This document shows positions 21,979 to 29,802 of a stretch of 31,855 bases of DNA, in pieces. Position 1 is the stretch's first letter. The number at the start of each line of letters is the position of its first letter. Origin of the DNA: Viridibacillus sp050279675 (lineage in GTDB: Bacteria; Bacillota; Bacilli; Bacillales_A; Planococcaceae); assembly GCF_050279675.1 (NCBI RefSeq), contig NZ_JBNNUK010000029.1:1-31855 (forward strand), given 5' to 3'. Both the position numbers and the translations under genes were made by a program. Below the pieces are notes generated by a model. The model had not been told where the DNA came from. It did no database searches and worked only from the letters and a program-made list of their open reading frames with translations.

Positions 21979-22194
21979 ATGCGTTTCATTTTGAGTTTTC
22001 TTATTTCTTATAAAGTAAACATTTTAATTGTGATGCAAACTATCCAGATAAATTTACTTGCAAGTGATAATATTGGCTTTAGTTGTTTTATATTTTTACT
22101 GGTTCTTTTAATTGCTAAAAAAGGAGTTATTCCTAAAAACTCAAAAAAGAAACGAATTATAAAATTGATAACTAGGTATATTATGTTTCATTAA
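21979..22194 (+). CDS. Doubtful small membrane protein
   Basis: An ATG-initiated frame of 71 codons with two hydrophobic segments and a basic C-terminal stretch (KNSKKKRIIKLITR). There is no ribosome site, and the surrounding 21735-22377 is AT-rich without other genes. It may be a real small membrane protein or a chance frame. Confidence 0.3.
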   Translation: MRFILSFLISYKVNILIVMQTIQINLLASDNIGFSCFIFLLVLLIAKKGVIPKNSKKKRIIKLITRYIMFH

Positions 22195-22377
22195 TTTTCC
22201 ACTTAAACACCCATCCTTTATAATAGACCATATCAACACATCAATATTACCTCATACACTCCGAACATTTTAAGGTGAAGGTTTTGCTGGCAAATAGTAA
22301 GGTTTGTTATAGGCTAATTGTATTGAAGGCTTGAATATTAAGGGGATAAATCTCAAAAAAGAAGGAAGTGCTAAAAG

Positions 22378-23085
22378 GTGAATCTACAATCAGTTATGCA
22401 GGAGCTTGAAGCCCTCGGCAAGGAGCGAACAAAAAAAATGTACATATCCAATGGTGCGCACGAACCACTGTTTGGTGTGGCTACAGGGGCAATGAAACCA
22501 ATCGCCAAGAAAATAAAAATAAATCAATCTTTAGCTGAAGAGCTCTATGCCACAGGGAACTATGACGCAATGTACTTTGCAGGCATTATTGCAGATCCAA
22601 AAGCAATGACTGAGTCGGATTTTGACCGTTGGATGGATGAGGCATATTTTTATATGCTGTCCGATTATGTGGTAGCAGTTACTTTAGCGGAAGCAGATAT
22701 TGCACAGGACGTTGCTGATAAATGGCTTGCAAGCGGTGAAGAGCTAAGAATGTCAGCGGGCTGGAGTTGCTACTGCTGGCTATTAGGAAATCGCTTAGAC
22801 GTTGAATTTTCTGAAAGCAAGATTACCAATATGCTTGAAATTGTGAAAAATACGATTCACATTTCGCCAGAACGAACGAAATCGGCTATGAATAATTTCC
22901 TATACACAGTAGCGGTCTCGTATTTGCCGCTTCATGAAAAGGCGGTCGAAACTGCAAAGGAAGTAGGTCCAGTAGAAGTCAAAAGGGACAATAAAAATAG
23001 TAGTTTCATACACGCTTATGAAAGTATTCAAAAGCAAGTAGATAGAGGAAAGCTTGGTTTCAAACGCAAATATGTAAGATGTTAA
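22378..23085 (+). CDS. DNA alkylation repair (AlkD-like) protein
   Basis: This 235-residue, all-helical HEAT-like repeat protein is of the AlkC/AlkD-related 'DNA alkylation repair' family. Recognisable parts are MQELEALGKERTKKMYISNGA, FGVATGAMKPIAKKI, LAEELYATGNYDAMYFAGIIADP and SDYVVAVTLAEADI, followed by an SAGWSCYCWLL core. AlkD-type glycosylases remove positively charged alkylated bases. The catalytic residues cannot be assigned with certainty here, so binding-only function is possible. GTG 22378 follows GGAAGTG. Single gene; a hairpin terminator follows at 23121. Confidence 0.8.
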   Translation: MNLQSVMQELEALGKERTKKMYISNGAHEPLFGVATGAMKPIAKKIKINQSLAEELYATGNYDAMYFAGIIADPKAMTESDFDRWMDEAYFYMLSDYVVAVTLAEADIAQDVADKWLASGEELRMSAGWSCYCWLLGNRLDVEFSESKITNMLEIVKNTIHISPERTKSAMNNFLYTVAVSYLPLHEKAVETAKEVGPVEVKRDNKNSSFIHAYESIQKQVDRGKLGFKRKYVRC

Positions 23086-23120
23086 ACAATAGCCTCTCAT
23101 CACGGACAATATACAATTAT

Positions 23121-23157
23121 AGAGGGCGTTCATCCAAGAAGGATTGATGCTCTTTTT
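23121..23157 (+). terminator. Terminator after the AlkD-like gene
   Basis: GCGTTCATCC (23126-23135) and GGATTGATGC (23141-23150) pair around AAGAA, with wobble pairs and one mismatch, followed by TCTTTTT. It has the same type of core as the family-1 copy at 27055 but no flanking boxes. Confidence 0.7.
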
Positions 23158-23161
23158 CCTT

Positions 23162-23432
23162 GCGGATGCTTGGAAAAGAGAAATAAATCTTGAAGAAAAT
23201 ACTGGTGAATTAAATCTGTTTATTTACTTATAGAAGATCAGGAATGGGTATAGGTAACAAATTATTTAAAGAATTATCTCTCCATTACAACAAATTAGGC
23301 GATAAAAAAGTTATGTCCAAAGATTGAGAGCTTCCATATGGCTAGCTATATTTTTTCACATAAGAGATCGATTTATCTTAATTGCGGATATAAAGAATCT
23401 GTAATATACTTATTTGAAATAAAAAGATTCTG
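23162..23432 (+). pseudogene. GNAT acetyltransferase remnant with frameshifts
   Basis: Three fragments of a GNAT domain can be read in changing frames. The first is WKREINLEENTGELNLFIYL, ending at a stop. The second is SGMGIGNKLFKELSLHYNKLGDKKVM, the acetyl-CoA-binding GxGIGxxL motif. The third is SIYLNCGYKESVIYLFEIKRF, the usual C-terminal strand of the fold. No single frame covers them and no start is visible. The N-terminal half is missing. Confidence 0.55.
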
Positions 23433-23566
23433 TATTAGTTACCGGAATGCAATATAGAAGAACTGGAGTAGGAATCCTAATTAATTGGAAATTAGGCATA
23501 TAAACATTATTTGAATTTAACATTAGCGTCAAGCAACATAGCATAAAACATAAAGGAGATAGAGAT

Positions 23567-24196
23567 ATGACGGAATTTTGGGAATCAAGTTTTATAGAAA
23601 AACAAACGATGTGGGGATTTGAACCTACAGACTCTGCAATCCTGACAAAGGACTTTTTCCTTGAAAGAAATGTTAAGGACATGCTGGTACCAGGTATTGG
23701 ATATGGCAGAAATGCAAAGGTTTTTATTGACAATGGAATAAATGTAACAGGTATTGAGATTTCGAAAACAGCAATTGATTTGGCGAGGCAAAACGGGCTT
23801 GAAAGTAGTATTTTTCATGGTTCAGTAACTGACATGCCTTTTGATAAAAAACGCTATGACGGTATATTTTGCTATGCACTTATTCACTTATTGAATAATT
23901 GTGAGCGAGAAAAGTTTATTAAAGATTGCTATGATCAGTTAAAGCCAAATGGATATATGATTTTTACAACTGTTTCAAAAAAAGCCCCGATGTTTGGAAA
24001 GGGTAAACAATTGGATAAAGACTATTTCGAGGTAATGGAAGGCGTAAAAATGTTTTTTTATGATTCTGACTCCATAAAAAAAGAATTTGAAAAATATGGG
24101 CTGGTAGAGTTTTCAGAAATTAATGAGTCGAGTAAGAACATGAAAAATAAACCTCCAGTAAAATTTATAATTGTAAAATGTAAGAAAGAACTATAA
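23567..24196 (+). CDS. Class I SAM-dependent methyltransferase (TPMT/TehB-like)
   Basis: The 209-residue protein has motif I as MLVPGIGYGRNAKVF (about 39-53), motif II ending in GIEISKTAIDLAR, and motif III/IV around VTDMPFDKKRYDGIFCYALIHLL. It resembles small thiopurine- or tellurite-type methyltransferases, including the FWE..Y/F opening with WGFEPTDSA. AAAGGAG before ATG 23567 is strong. The substrate is unknown; related proteins detoxify small molecules. Single gene, cytoplasmic. Confidence 0.87.
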   Translation: MTEFWESSFIEKQTMWGFEPTDSAILTKDFFLERNVKDMLVPGIGYGRNAKVFIDNGINVTGIEISKTAIDLARQNGLESSIFHGSVTDMPFDKKRYDGIFCYALIHLLNNCEREKFIKDCYDQLKPNGYMIFTTVSKKAPMFGKGKQLDKDYFEVMEGVKMFFYDSDSIKKEFEKYGLVEFSEINESSKNMKNKPPVKFIIVKCKKEL

Positions 24197-24232
24197 AAAT
24201 AATCGTACAAAAGACCAAAATAGTAAATTTAT

Positions 24233-24267
24233 GGCGGATATGATGTGTGTATACTCATCTATTCGCC
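24233..24267. other. Hairpins in the 24197-24545 gap; no gene
   Basis: GGCGGATA (24233-24240) pairs with TATTCGCC (24260-24267), extended by GATG/CATC, but lacks a T-run. A second imperfect inverted repeat (TCTTGAA...AATTTAT against ATAAATTTCTTCAAGA, 24359-24417) follows. No coding frame or known RNA is seen in this gap. Confidence 0.4.
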
Positions 24268-24545
24268 AAACATGCAATTGATAAAAAGATTATATGACAT
24301 ACAATATGAAATTGAAGGAACAGAGGGGAATTGTAACTAAATATACTAGTTCGGAATCTTCTTGAAAAATTTATATATTTTCAACACTATTTACCATGAG
24401 AATAAATTTCTTCAAGAGATGCAAAATGACAACACTTAAGGAGAGTATATTAATAAGTCTATTAATATTGGTGGACTACTAGTATAGATTCCTCTAACCA
24501 TTTTGCTTCTCTGTTGTACAGCACTATTTTGTGATGCATTGGATG

Positions 24546-24627
24546 GTTAACGGGTGTGTTAGTTAAGATCATTGGGTTGCAATGCAGCTCTTTTGCTTAT
24601 TCAACTAACGGGGTAGGTAAGTGGAAG
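24546..24627. repeat. Family-1 repeat, copy 13
   Basis: Left box GTTAACGGGTGTGTTAGTTAAG. Central hairpin GGGTTGCA / TGCAGCTC with TTTT. Right box TTCAACTAACGGGGTAGG and TAAGTGGAAG. Confidence 0.85.
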
Positions 24628-24695
24628 AAGGTTATATTGAAGAACGTAATAAATAACATTAGACCTTTGAATGAAGCGAACAACTTTTTATATTG

Positions 24696-24713
24696 ATACT
24701 ATAAATGTAGTAT
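24696..24713 (+). promoter_or_regulatory. Dyad upstream of the VOC gene
   Basis: ATACT (24696-24700) and AGTAT (24709-24713) flank ATAAATGT, 20 nt upstream of the TTG start. It could be an operator at the promoter -10 (TATAAA). Weak evidence. Confidence 0.3.
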
Positions 24714-24732
24714 TTCAAAAAGAGGTGTTACT

Positions 24733-25185
24733 TTGATAAAAGGTTTGTATGAAGCACATTTACCAGTAAGTAACTTAGAAAAATCGATTTTATTTTATCA
24801 AAATTTGGGATTAGAGAAAGCCTATAAACAAGACAAACTAGCTTTTTTCTGGATTGTTAAAGGAGAAAGTTGGCTTGGTTTATGGGAAAGCGATAAAGTT
24901 GAGATACCTTATCATCCTTCCATACGTCATATCGCATTTCGAGTAGAAAAAGAGGATATCATCTTGGCTAAGAAATGGTTAAATGAAAAAGGGATAGCTA
25001 TTCGTACTTCATTTGGCTTTGATGAACATCGTCAACCACTTGTGTTACCTAATAATCCTCATGCACATGCTGCAATCTATTTTGACGATCCAGATGGTAA
25101 CTTAATTGAGTTCATCACACCAATTAGATTAGATTTTCAAGAAGATTTTAAGATGATGACATTAGAAGAATGGCTGATACGCTAG
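24733..25185 (+). CDS. VOC (glyoxalase/dioxygenase fold) protein
   Basis: The 150-residue protein shows two beta-alpha-beta-beta-beta units. Probable metal ligands are His9 (YEAHLPVSNLEKSILFYQNLGLE), His66 (IRHIAFRV) and Glu126 (DPDGNLIEFITP). The DPDGN motif is standard. Members include glyoxalases, fosfomycin-resistance proteins and dioxygenases; none of their specific signatures is decisive here. TTG 24733 follows GAGGTG. Single gene between family-1 copies 13 and 14, only 21 nt from the latter. Confidence 0.85.
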   Translation: MIKGLYEAHLPVSNLEKSILFYQNLGLEKAYKQDKLAFFWIVKGESWLGLWESDKVEIPYHPSIRHIAFRVEKEDIILAKKWLNEKGIAIRTSFGFDEHRQPLVLPNNPHAHAAIYFDDPDGNLIEFITPIRLDFQEDFKMMTLEEWLIR

Positions 25186-25205
25186 GTGTAACAATAGAAA
25201 ATCCT

Positions 25206-25292
25206 ATTCAACTAACAGGTGCTTTAGTAAAAGATCTTTGAGCTGTTTAGACAGCTCTTTTTTTATTCAACTAACGAGGCAGTTTAGTTGAA
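25206..25292. repeat. Family-1 repeat, copy 14 (GAGCTGT subtype)
   Basis: Left box ATTCAACTAACAGGTGCTTTAG. Central hairpin GAGCTGT-ttag-ACAGCTC (25240-25257) plus seven T. Right box TTCAACTAACGAGGCAG and TTTAGTTGAA. The region from AGATCTTTG to TTATTCAACTAA is nearly identical to copy 11 (19017). Confidence 0.93.
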
Positions 25293-25350
25293 GAAGGATA
25301 TTTATAATATTTCTAGAATAATAAGATAAATAACTGGGATTAAGGAAGAG

Positions 25351-26160
25351 GTGAGGTTAATAGCACAAAAATTCAATTTATTTTTGGGTAATAAAACTGA
25401 AAGAAGAATAATCAACAGACTACGGAGTGAGGGGTGTGTCTTCGCTGAAGAAGAAGTACAGTTACTTACCTCTGAGGCTAGAAGTATAGAGGATTTAATG
25501 AAAATGGTAGAAAAACGAGTAAGTGGTTTGCCGCTTGAATACGCACTTGGGTTTACAAAGTTTTGTGGGCTACGAATAGAAGTAGAACGTGGAGTTTTTA
25601 TACCACGTCGACGTACGGAGTTTCTAGTTCAGCAAGCGAAAGTTCTAACCCGACCATATGATATAGTTTTGGATTTATGTTGCGGGTCTGGTGCTATTGG
25701 TGTGGCAATTGCAACCGACCTTAAAAAGATTTTATTACACTCTGTTGATATTGACCCCGTTGCTGTACGATGTACTTCCCGTAACATAACTAAGATTGGT
25801 GGTCACGTTTATCAAGGTGACTTATATGATGCATTATCCGATTCATTGAGAGGTCGAGTGAACATCATAGTGGCTAACGCACCTTACGTTCCTACTGATT
25901 CAATAAAACTGCTTCCCCAAGAAGCACGTTTATATGAACCCAAAGTGGCGCTTGATGGAGGAATGGATGGACTAGACCTTCAGCGAAAGGTAGTAAAAGA
26001 GGCTACACACTGGCTTGTTCCTGGAGGACATCTATTGTTAGAGACGAGTGAAATTCAGGCTACTCAAACTTCAGAAATTTTTGCTAATGTTGGGCTAATT
26101 TCAAAAATAGCTAGAGATGATAGATTAGATGCAACTGTTGTTATTGGAAGAAATCCTTAA
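25351..26160 (+). CDS. PrmC-related putative protein-glutamine N5-methyltransferase
   Basis: The 269-residue class I methyltransferase is related to PrmC/HemK. An N-terminal helical domain precedes LEYALGFTKFCGLRIEVERGVFIPRRRTEFLV. Motif I is VLDLCCGSGAIGVA (106-119), and the catalytic loop is NAPYVP (176-181) instead of the NPPY of true PrmC. The 'NAPY' variant marks a separate subfamily whose substrate is unknown. GTG 25351 sits right behind an AAGGAAGAG stretch that is close for a ribosome site, so the start is not certain. Probably not the release-factor enzyme. Confidence 0.82.
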   Translation: MRLIAQKFNLFLGNKTERRIINRLRSEGCVFAEEEVQLLTSEARSIEDLMKMVEKRVSGLPLEYALGFTKFCGLRIEVERGVFIPRRRTEFLVQQAKVLTRPYDIVLDLCCGSGAIGVAIATDLKKILLHSVDIDPVAVRCTSRNITKIGGHVYQGDLYDALSDSLRGRVNIIVANAPYVPTDSIKLLPQEARLYEPKVALDGGMDGLDLQRKVVKEATHWLVPGGHLLLETSEIQATQTSEIFANVGLISKIARDDRLDATVVIGRNP

Positions 26161-26200
26161 ACTACCGATGTCACGTAAATTTGAATTAACCCAAATCCTT

Positions 26201-26291
26201 GTTCAACTAAAGGGGTGCTTTACTTGAAGATCATTGAGTTGCATATGCAGCTCTTTTTTCTTTATTGAACTAACGGGGCAGGATAGTTTAA
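26201..26291. repeat. Family-1 repeat, copy 15 (GAGTTGCA subtype)
   Basis: Left box GTTCAACTAAAGGGGTGCTTTAC. Central hairpin GAGTTGCA / TGCAGCTC with six T. Right box TTGAACTAACGGGGCAGG and ATAGTTTAAG. Almost identical core to copies 6 and 17. Confidence 0.92.
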
Positions 26292-26340
26292 GAAGGTATT
26301 TCTTCATTCAATAAAGAATTTGATGTAAGGGGTGAAAACA

Positions 26341-27051
26341 TTGAGTAGAATTGAATTTATTCGAAATGAAGAGAAGAAATATCACGATTATTGTTATGAT
26401 AAATATAAATTATTTGAAGAAGGTTCTTGGCTACACAAACCTGTAAAAACGGTAACCGATTTATTACATTTATTTGATGATAAAGAGAACGTAAAAGTCC
26501 TAGATTTAGGTTGTGGGGTCGGTAGAAATAGTATTCCGATAGCTGAAGCAATTAAGAGTAAAAACGGTAAAGTTGTTTGTGTTGATTTACTTGATTCGGC
26601 TTTACTAAAATTAAGAAAATATAGTAAAGAATATAAGGTTGAAGAAGTAATACTCGCGAAAAAAGCTGATATTGGTAACTATGAAATCAAAACAAACGAA
26701 TATGATTTAATAGTTGCCATCTCAAGTTTAGAACATGTTCAATCAGAAGTAGCTTTGAATAAAATTGTTCAGCAGATGGCGGATGGCACTCAAAACAATG
26801 GAGTAAATTGTATTATTGTAAACTCTGAAGTTATAGAAATTGATGTAGAAACTAACGAGAAGTTAGATGCACTTATGGAAGTAAATCTTTCAACAGAAGA
26901 TATGATTAAAAAAATTAGTAGCTTCTATACAGGATGGGACATATTAAAATCAGTAGTAAAACCATTAGAATACACCATTATTCGAAATGGAAAATCTGTA
27001 TTGTTAAAAACCAATGCAATAACTTATGTTGTTAGAAAAAATAATAAATAG
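26341..27051 (+). CDS. Class I SAM-dependent methyltransferase (TehB-like)
   Basis: The 236-residue protein has motif I VLDLGCGVGRNS (about 53-64), motif II as KVVCVDLLDSALLKL, and motif IV around YDLIVAISSLEHV. The N-terminus (EKKYHDYCYDKYKLFEEGSWLHKPVKTV) resembles TehB-like methyltransferases. The second half is a lid-like helical/beta region. A frame opens at GTG 26332, but AAGGGGTG (26327-26334) puts the start at TTG 26341. The repeat that follows begins four nt after the stop. The substrate is unknown. Confidence 0.85.
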   Translation: MSRIEFIRNEEKKYHDYCYDKYKLFEEGSWLHKPVKTVTDLLHLFDDKENVKVLDLGCGVGRNSIPIAEAIKSKNGKVVCVDLLDSALLKLRKYSKEYKVEEVILAKKADIGNYEIKTNEYDLIVAISSLEHVQSEVALNKIVQQMADGTQNNGVNCIIVNSEVIEIDVETNEKLDALMEVNLSTEDMIKKISSFYTGWDILKSVVKPLEYTIIRNGKSVLLKTNAITYVVRKNNK

Positions 27052-27054
27052 TTC

Positions 27055-27136
27055 TTCAACTAACGGGTGCGTTGATCCAAGAAGGATTAACGCTTTTTAT
27101 GTTGAATTGATTGTATTAAGAGGAAGGTTAGTTGAA
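27055..27136. repeat. Family-1 repeat, copy 16 (GCGTTGATCC subtype)
   Basis: Left box TTCAACTAACGGGTG. Central hairpin GCGTTGATCC (27069-27078) / GGATTAACGC (27084-27093) with TTTTTA. The right box is partly changed (TTGAATTGATTGTATTAAG, then AGGTTAGTTGAAG). The central stem shares no sequence with the GAGCTGT or GAGTTGCA subtypes. Confidence 0.85.
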
Positions 27137-27265
27137 GAAGAAGATCAAATAAAAAAGTCAAACTACAAAAATATTTCATTTGTGAAGAGTAATAAGGTGA
27201 GCGATTTGCTCGATCTCATTGTAACCGGTGAAAACCTTCTTTCGAATAGCTGCTAGCAAGCTAAG

Positions 27266-27370
27266 TTACATATATGCATTTTTAACATGAACCGCTACAT
27301 GATGTTTTCCGTAATAATTGTTGGGTAAATCCTCTCCTTTTCCTTCGTTTTTGTAGTTGTTGTAATACCT
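27266..27370 (-). pseudogene. Minus-strand remnant, unidentified
   Basis: About 33 codons are open on the minus strand (NNYKNEGKGEDLPNNYYGKHHVAVHVKNAYM) to a TAA at 27268-27266, with no start. The Asn/Tyr/His-rich composition is unlike the neighbours. It may be a broken secreted or coat-type protein. The rest of 27137-27475 shows nothing else. Confidence 0.25.
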
Positions 27371-27475
27371 CTATCATTCAATCGAATGAATGTTGTTTAA
27401 ATCCCTCTCGCTGCACAATTAATAGCTCATTTTCTTAAAAACCTCTAACTCTAGGCTAAAAAATTATATAAAAAA

Positions 27476-27558
27476 AGCCTTTGAGTTTTTTGTTGTTGAA
27501 AAATAGGCATAGTTATCCCGTTACCTATTTTTTAAAATTTTAAAAAACACAAAAGGCT
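27476..27558. other. Nested inverted repeats (structured non-coding stretch)
   Basis: The outer arms AGCCTTTGAGTTTTTT (27476-27491) and AAAAAACACAAAAGGCT (27542-27558) pair with two irregularities. Inside, AAAAATAGG (27499-27507) pairs with CCTATTTTT (27524-27532). Beyond lies another stem, TCGCAC/GTGCGA (27570-27593). It may end the K+ channel transcript, which stops about 210 nt away, or be an RNA or mobile-element end. Confidence 0.5.
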
Positions 27559-27770
27559 AATTAATAGCGATCGCACAACAAAATAAACGTGCGAAATATT
27601 GTAATACCAAGACCCCTTTTAGAAAACAACCTTAAAAAAATCCATAAAACCTTATACAGTCCCATACAAATCGATTTTACATAACAACGGATAGCAGAAG
27701 CTAGTTGCAAGCCGAAACGCTGCGATAGCAAGGCTTCCCAACGAAACCTATCCTCAGCCACTATTCATTT

Positions 27771-28514
27771 TTATACATGGTTACGTTCACAGCGTTTTTC
27801 AGCTGGATCACCAGCTGCAGCATATTTCCTTTTCAAGAATAACTGGATAAACTCAATATCCTCTTTTGTTATGTCTTCAATTTCATCAATCGACTGAATA
27901 ATATTCATGACTTGCTTGTCTCGAGAATCTTTAGGTTTATTATTAAAATAATTAGTAACTGCAGATGTGAATATACCGATAATCACAATCCCTACCATTA
28001 GTAATACAGCAGCCATCAATCGACCTAATACGGTAACAGGCGCAATATCTCCATATCCAACTGTAGTTATTGTAATCAAACCCCACCACAACGCTTCAGC
28101 GTAAGTTTCAATCGCCGGTTCAACTATAGCAATCGGTATTGGTATGACAAATATCATTGCGACACCAAACTTGAAAGCTTTGTCTAATCCATTCGTTTTT
28201 AACACCGCATAAAAAGGTTTTAAATAACGAGAACTGATGCCAAGCAATTGAATAACTTTAAATATACGGACGAGTCTAGCTACTCTTAAAAGGGAATCGA
28301 AAGGGATTATAGCTACTAACTCTAAGGGATGTTTCTTTACATAGTGCCACTTGTTTTCTGCTCGTGCAAAACGAACAAAGTAATCCACTACGAATATGAC
28401 CCAAATAGTTTGTTGAAAAATCACAAATCGTTTATCAACCATGAAAGCAAGGGCTACTGAGATAAGGATTAAAACAATCATAAAAATTTCATATGTAATT
28501 ACAAGCTTTTTCAT
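27771..28514 (-). CDS. Voltage-gated-type potassium channel (ion transporter family)
   Basis: The 247-residue membrane protein has a six-helix layout. Helices S1-S3 lie in the first 70 residues, and an S4-like segment with regularly spaced Arg (RVARLVRIFKVIQLL, 77-91) follows. The pore loop has the K+ selectivity filter TVGYGD (151-156) and is followed by S6. A cytoplasmic C-terminal helix (about 195-235) is acidic. Small bacterial channels of this kind resemble KvLm/KvAP-type proteins. The start ATG 28514 has only a weak ribosome site. Single gene on the minus strand. Confidence 0.9.
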   Translation of the reverse strand: MKKLVITYEIFMIVLILISVALAFMVDKRFVIFQQTIWVIFVVDYFVRFARAENKWHYVKKHPLELVAIIPFDSLLRVARLVRIFKVIQLLGISSRYLKPFYAVLKTNGLDKAFKFGVAMIFVIPIPIAIVEPAIETYAEALWWGLITITTVGYGDIAPVTVLGRLMAAVLLMVGIVIIGIFTSAVTNYFNNKPKDSRDKQVMNIIQSIDEIEDITKEDIEFIQLFLKRKYAAAGDPAEKRCERNHV

Positions 28515-28711
28515 TAAATCGACCGCCTATATCAAATAGTTTAATAGTCATATATTTCATATTATACTTCTAAATCCAAATTGAGCCCTCACAAGCCATT
28601 TTAAGTCGTTTAAAATCATTTGTATTCGAGTATACAATATACCCAATAATTGCAATTAACTCCATTTTAGTTATTATTATATTTATAAAATAATAGAATG
28701 GTTGGATTGAA

Positions 28712-28902
28712 ATGGTAAAAAGTAAACCTATTGTAATTGCGTCATTGAGTTCTATGTTATTTTTGTCTCTAGTGTAGCATCAGCTGCTGAATCAACTTTA
28801 CAAGGGGTTAATGCAACTGCACCGTCTTTTGATGTAGAAAATAAAAACCGAATCGAGGGAGAAATTCAACCTCTATGGAAAGCTAGAATAGCAGCAGAAT
28901 AA
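28712..28902 (+). pseudogene. Frameshifted gene for a small secreted protein
   Basis: ATG 28712 starts a signal peptide (MVKSKPIVIASLSSMLFLS), but the frame stops at TAG after about 21 codons. One base shift continues as SVASAAESTLQGVNATAPSFDVENKNRI, a normal signal-peptidase region and mature part, to TAA at 28900-28902. Its end overlaps the minus-strand remnant below, suggesting a recombination junction around 28890. Family unknown. Confidence 0.5.
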
Positions 28903-29077
28903 TCTCAGTTCCACCAACAAGATGTGCCAGCTTTGTTTTATCTTTGACACGTTTTTCATTAAATCCTGAAAGCAACCATGTCATCTTTTTTACACCCACG
29001 CAAAAACCCAATCCTAAAAAAATAAGACCAATAATAAATAAATTAACGCTCACCTGAATGCTTGTGAAAGATTTCAC
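28883..29077 (-). pseudogene. DUF3784-like membrane protein, truncated
   Basis: A 64-codon minus-strand frame has one membrane helix (VNLFIIGLIFLGLGFCVGVK) and then KKMTWLLSGFNEKRVKDKTKLAHLVGGTEI. This resembles the first half of DUF3784-type proteins. The second half is missing, and its last codons run into the secreted-protein remnant. The 5' side is replaced by family-1 copy 17, leaving no ribosome site before GTG 29077. It is probably dead. Confidence 0.5.
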
Positions 29078-29168
29078 TTAAACTAACGGGTGCTTTACTT
29101 GAAGATCATTGAGTTGCATATGCAGCTCTTTTTTTCTTTATTGAACTAACGGAGCAGAATACTTCAAT
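29077..29168. repeat. Family-1 repeat, copy 17 (GAGTTGCA subtype)
   Basis: Left box CTTAAACTAACGGGTGCTTTAC. Central hairpin GAGTTGCA / TGCAGCTC (29111-29127) with seven T. Right box TTGAACTAACGGAGCAG and AATACTTCAA. Confidence 0.92.
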
Positions 29169-29216
29169 AATTATAAAGGATATTTATGATAAAATTTATT
29201 GGAGGGGAGAATAAAT

Positions 29217-29726
29217 TTGAGTAAAAAGAAAAAAGTGCTATTTCGAATTTCAATAGGTTTGAACATATTACTTATCGCAATTGTAGCTTTGGGAATTATA
29301 AAGATGAACTTTGTTAAAGAGCAAGTTCTCGTTACGGAAGTACAACATAATTTAGTAGAACTGGAAGGTTTAATAGAAAATCAGATTGATGATAATTGGT
29401 CTGAACCCAATTTGGTTACAACTGAATTAGGAGATGTATTGAATGGAATTTGGCTTGGTATGACTACTGGAAGACAATTAGGAACGCTTTCTAAAAGCGA
29501 CAACGACATTCTTGAACATTTATATTCTAAATTAAATCAATATCCTAATGATGAACTATATAGATTTGTTGATTTAACCGAAGAGGATAAAATGAATTTT
29601 GAAGAGTTGCGGGAAACACTTCGTGAAGTAGGATTAGGATTAATTATTACTATAAGTGCAGATATGGACTCCTTTATAAATCAAGCAGAGGAATTAAACG
29701 AAAAGATTAAATACCCATTAAATTAA
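29217..29726 (+). CDS. Membrane-anchored coiled/helical protein of unknown function
   Basis: The 169-residue protein has a basic start (SKKKKVLFR), one membrane helix (about 10-30) and a hydrophilic helical outer part rich in Glu/Leu, such as LVELEGLIENQIDD and MNFEELRETLREVGLGL. It ends with NQAEELNEKIKYPLN. A frame opens at TTG 29199, but GGAGGGGAG (29201-29209) places the start at TTG 29217. It is a single gene between copies 17 and 18, with only 11 nt to the latter. No family recognised. Confidence 0.68.
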   Translation: MSKKKKVLFRISIGLNILLIAIVALGIIKMNFVKEQVLVTEVQHNLVELEGLIENQIDDNWSEPNLVTTELGDVLNGIWLGMTTGRQLGTLSKSDNDILEHLYSKLNQYPNDELYRFVDLTEEDKMNFEELRETLREVGLGLIITISADMDSFINQAEELNEKIKYPLN

Positions 29727-29737
29727 CATTTACTTGA

Positions 29738-29767
29738 TATTGTGCTAACGGGGCAGGTTAGTTTAAG
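29738..29767. repeat. Family-1 repeat, right box only (copy 18)
   Basis: TTGTGCTAACGGGGCAGG followed by TTAGTTTAAG. The left box and central hairpin are absent. Confidence 0.75.
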
Positions 29768-29802
29768 AGTATTGTTGAATTGTTATAGGTAAACAGATAA
29801 TT

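Noticed and set aside
27026..27256. 76-codon frame overlapping the end of a methyltransferase gene
   Set aside because: It runs through family-1 copy 16 in a frame not used by genes and has no ribosome site.
27561..27761. 66-codon minus-strand frame after the K+ channel
   Set aside because: No ribosome site, odd Arg/Cys/Phe-rich composition, and it ends next to the structured stretch. Not convincing.
18391..29168. CRISPR array
   Set aside because: Repeats are kilobases apart with genes between them and vary in sequence; there are no regular spacers and no cas genes.
4999..29168. Promoter inside the family-1 right box (TTGAAC as -35)
   Set aside because: TTGAAC is present in some copies, but a -10 at 16-18 nt is missing or poor in those I checked, so I did not annotate promoters there.
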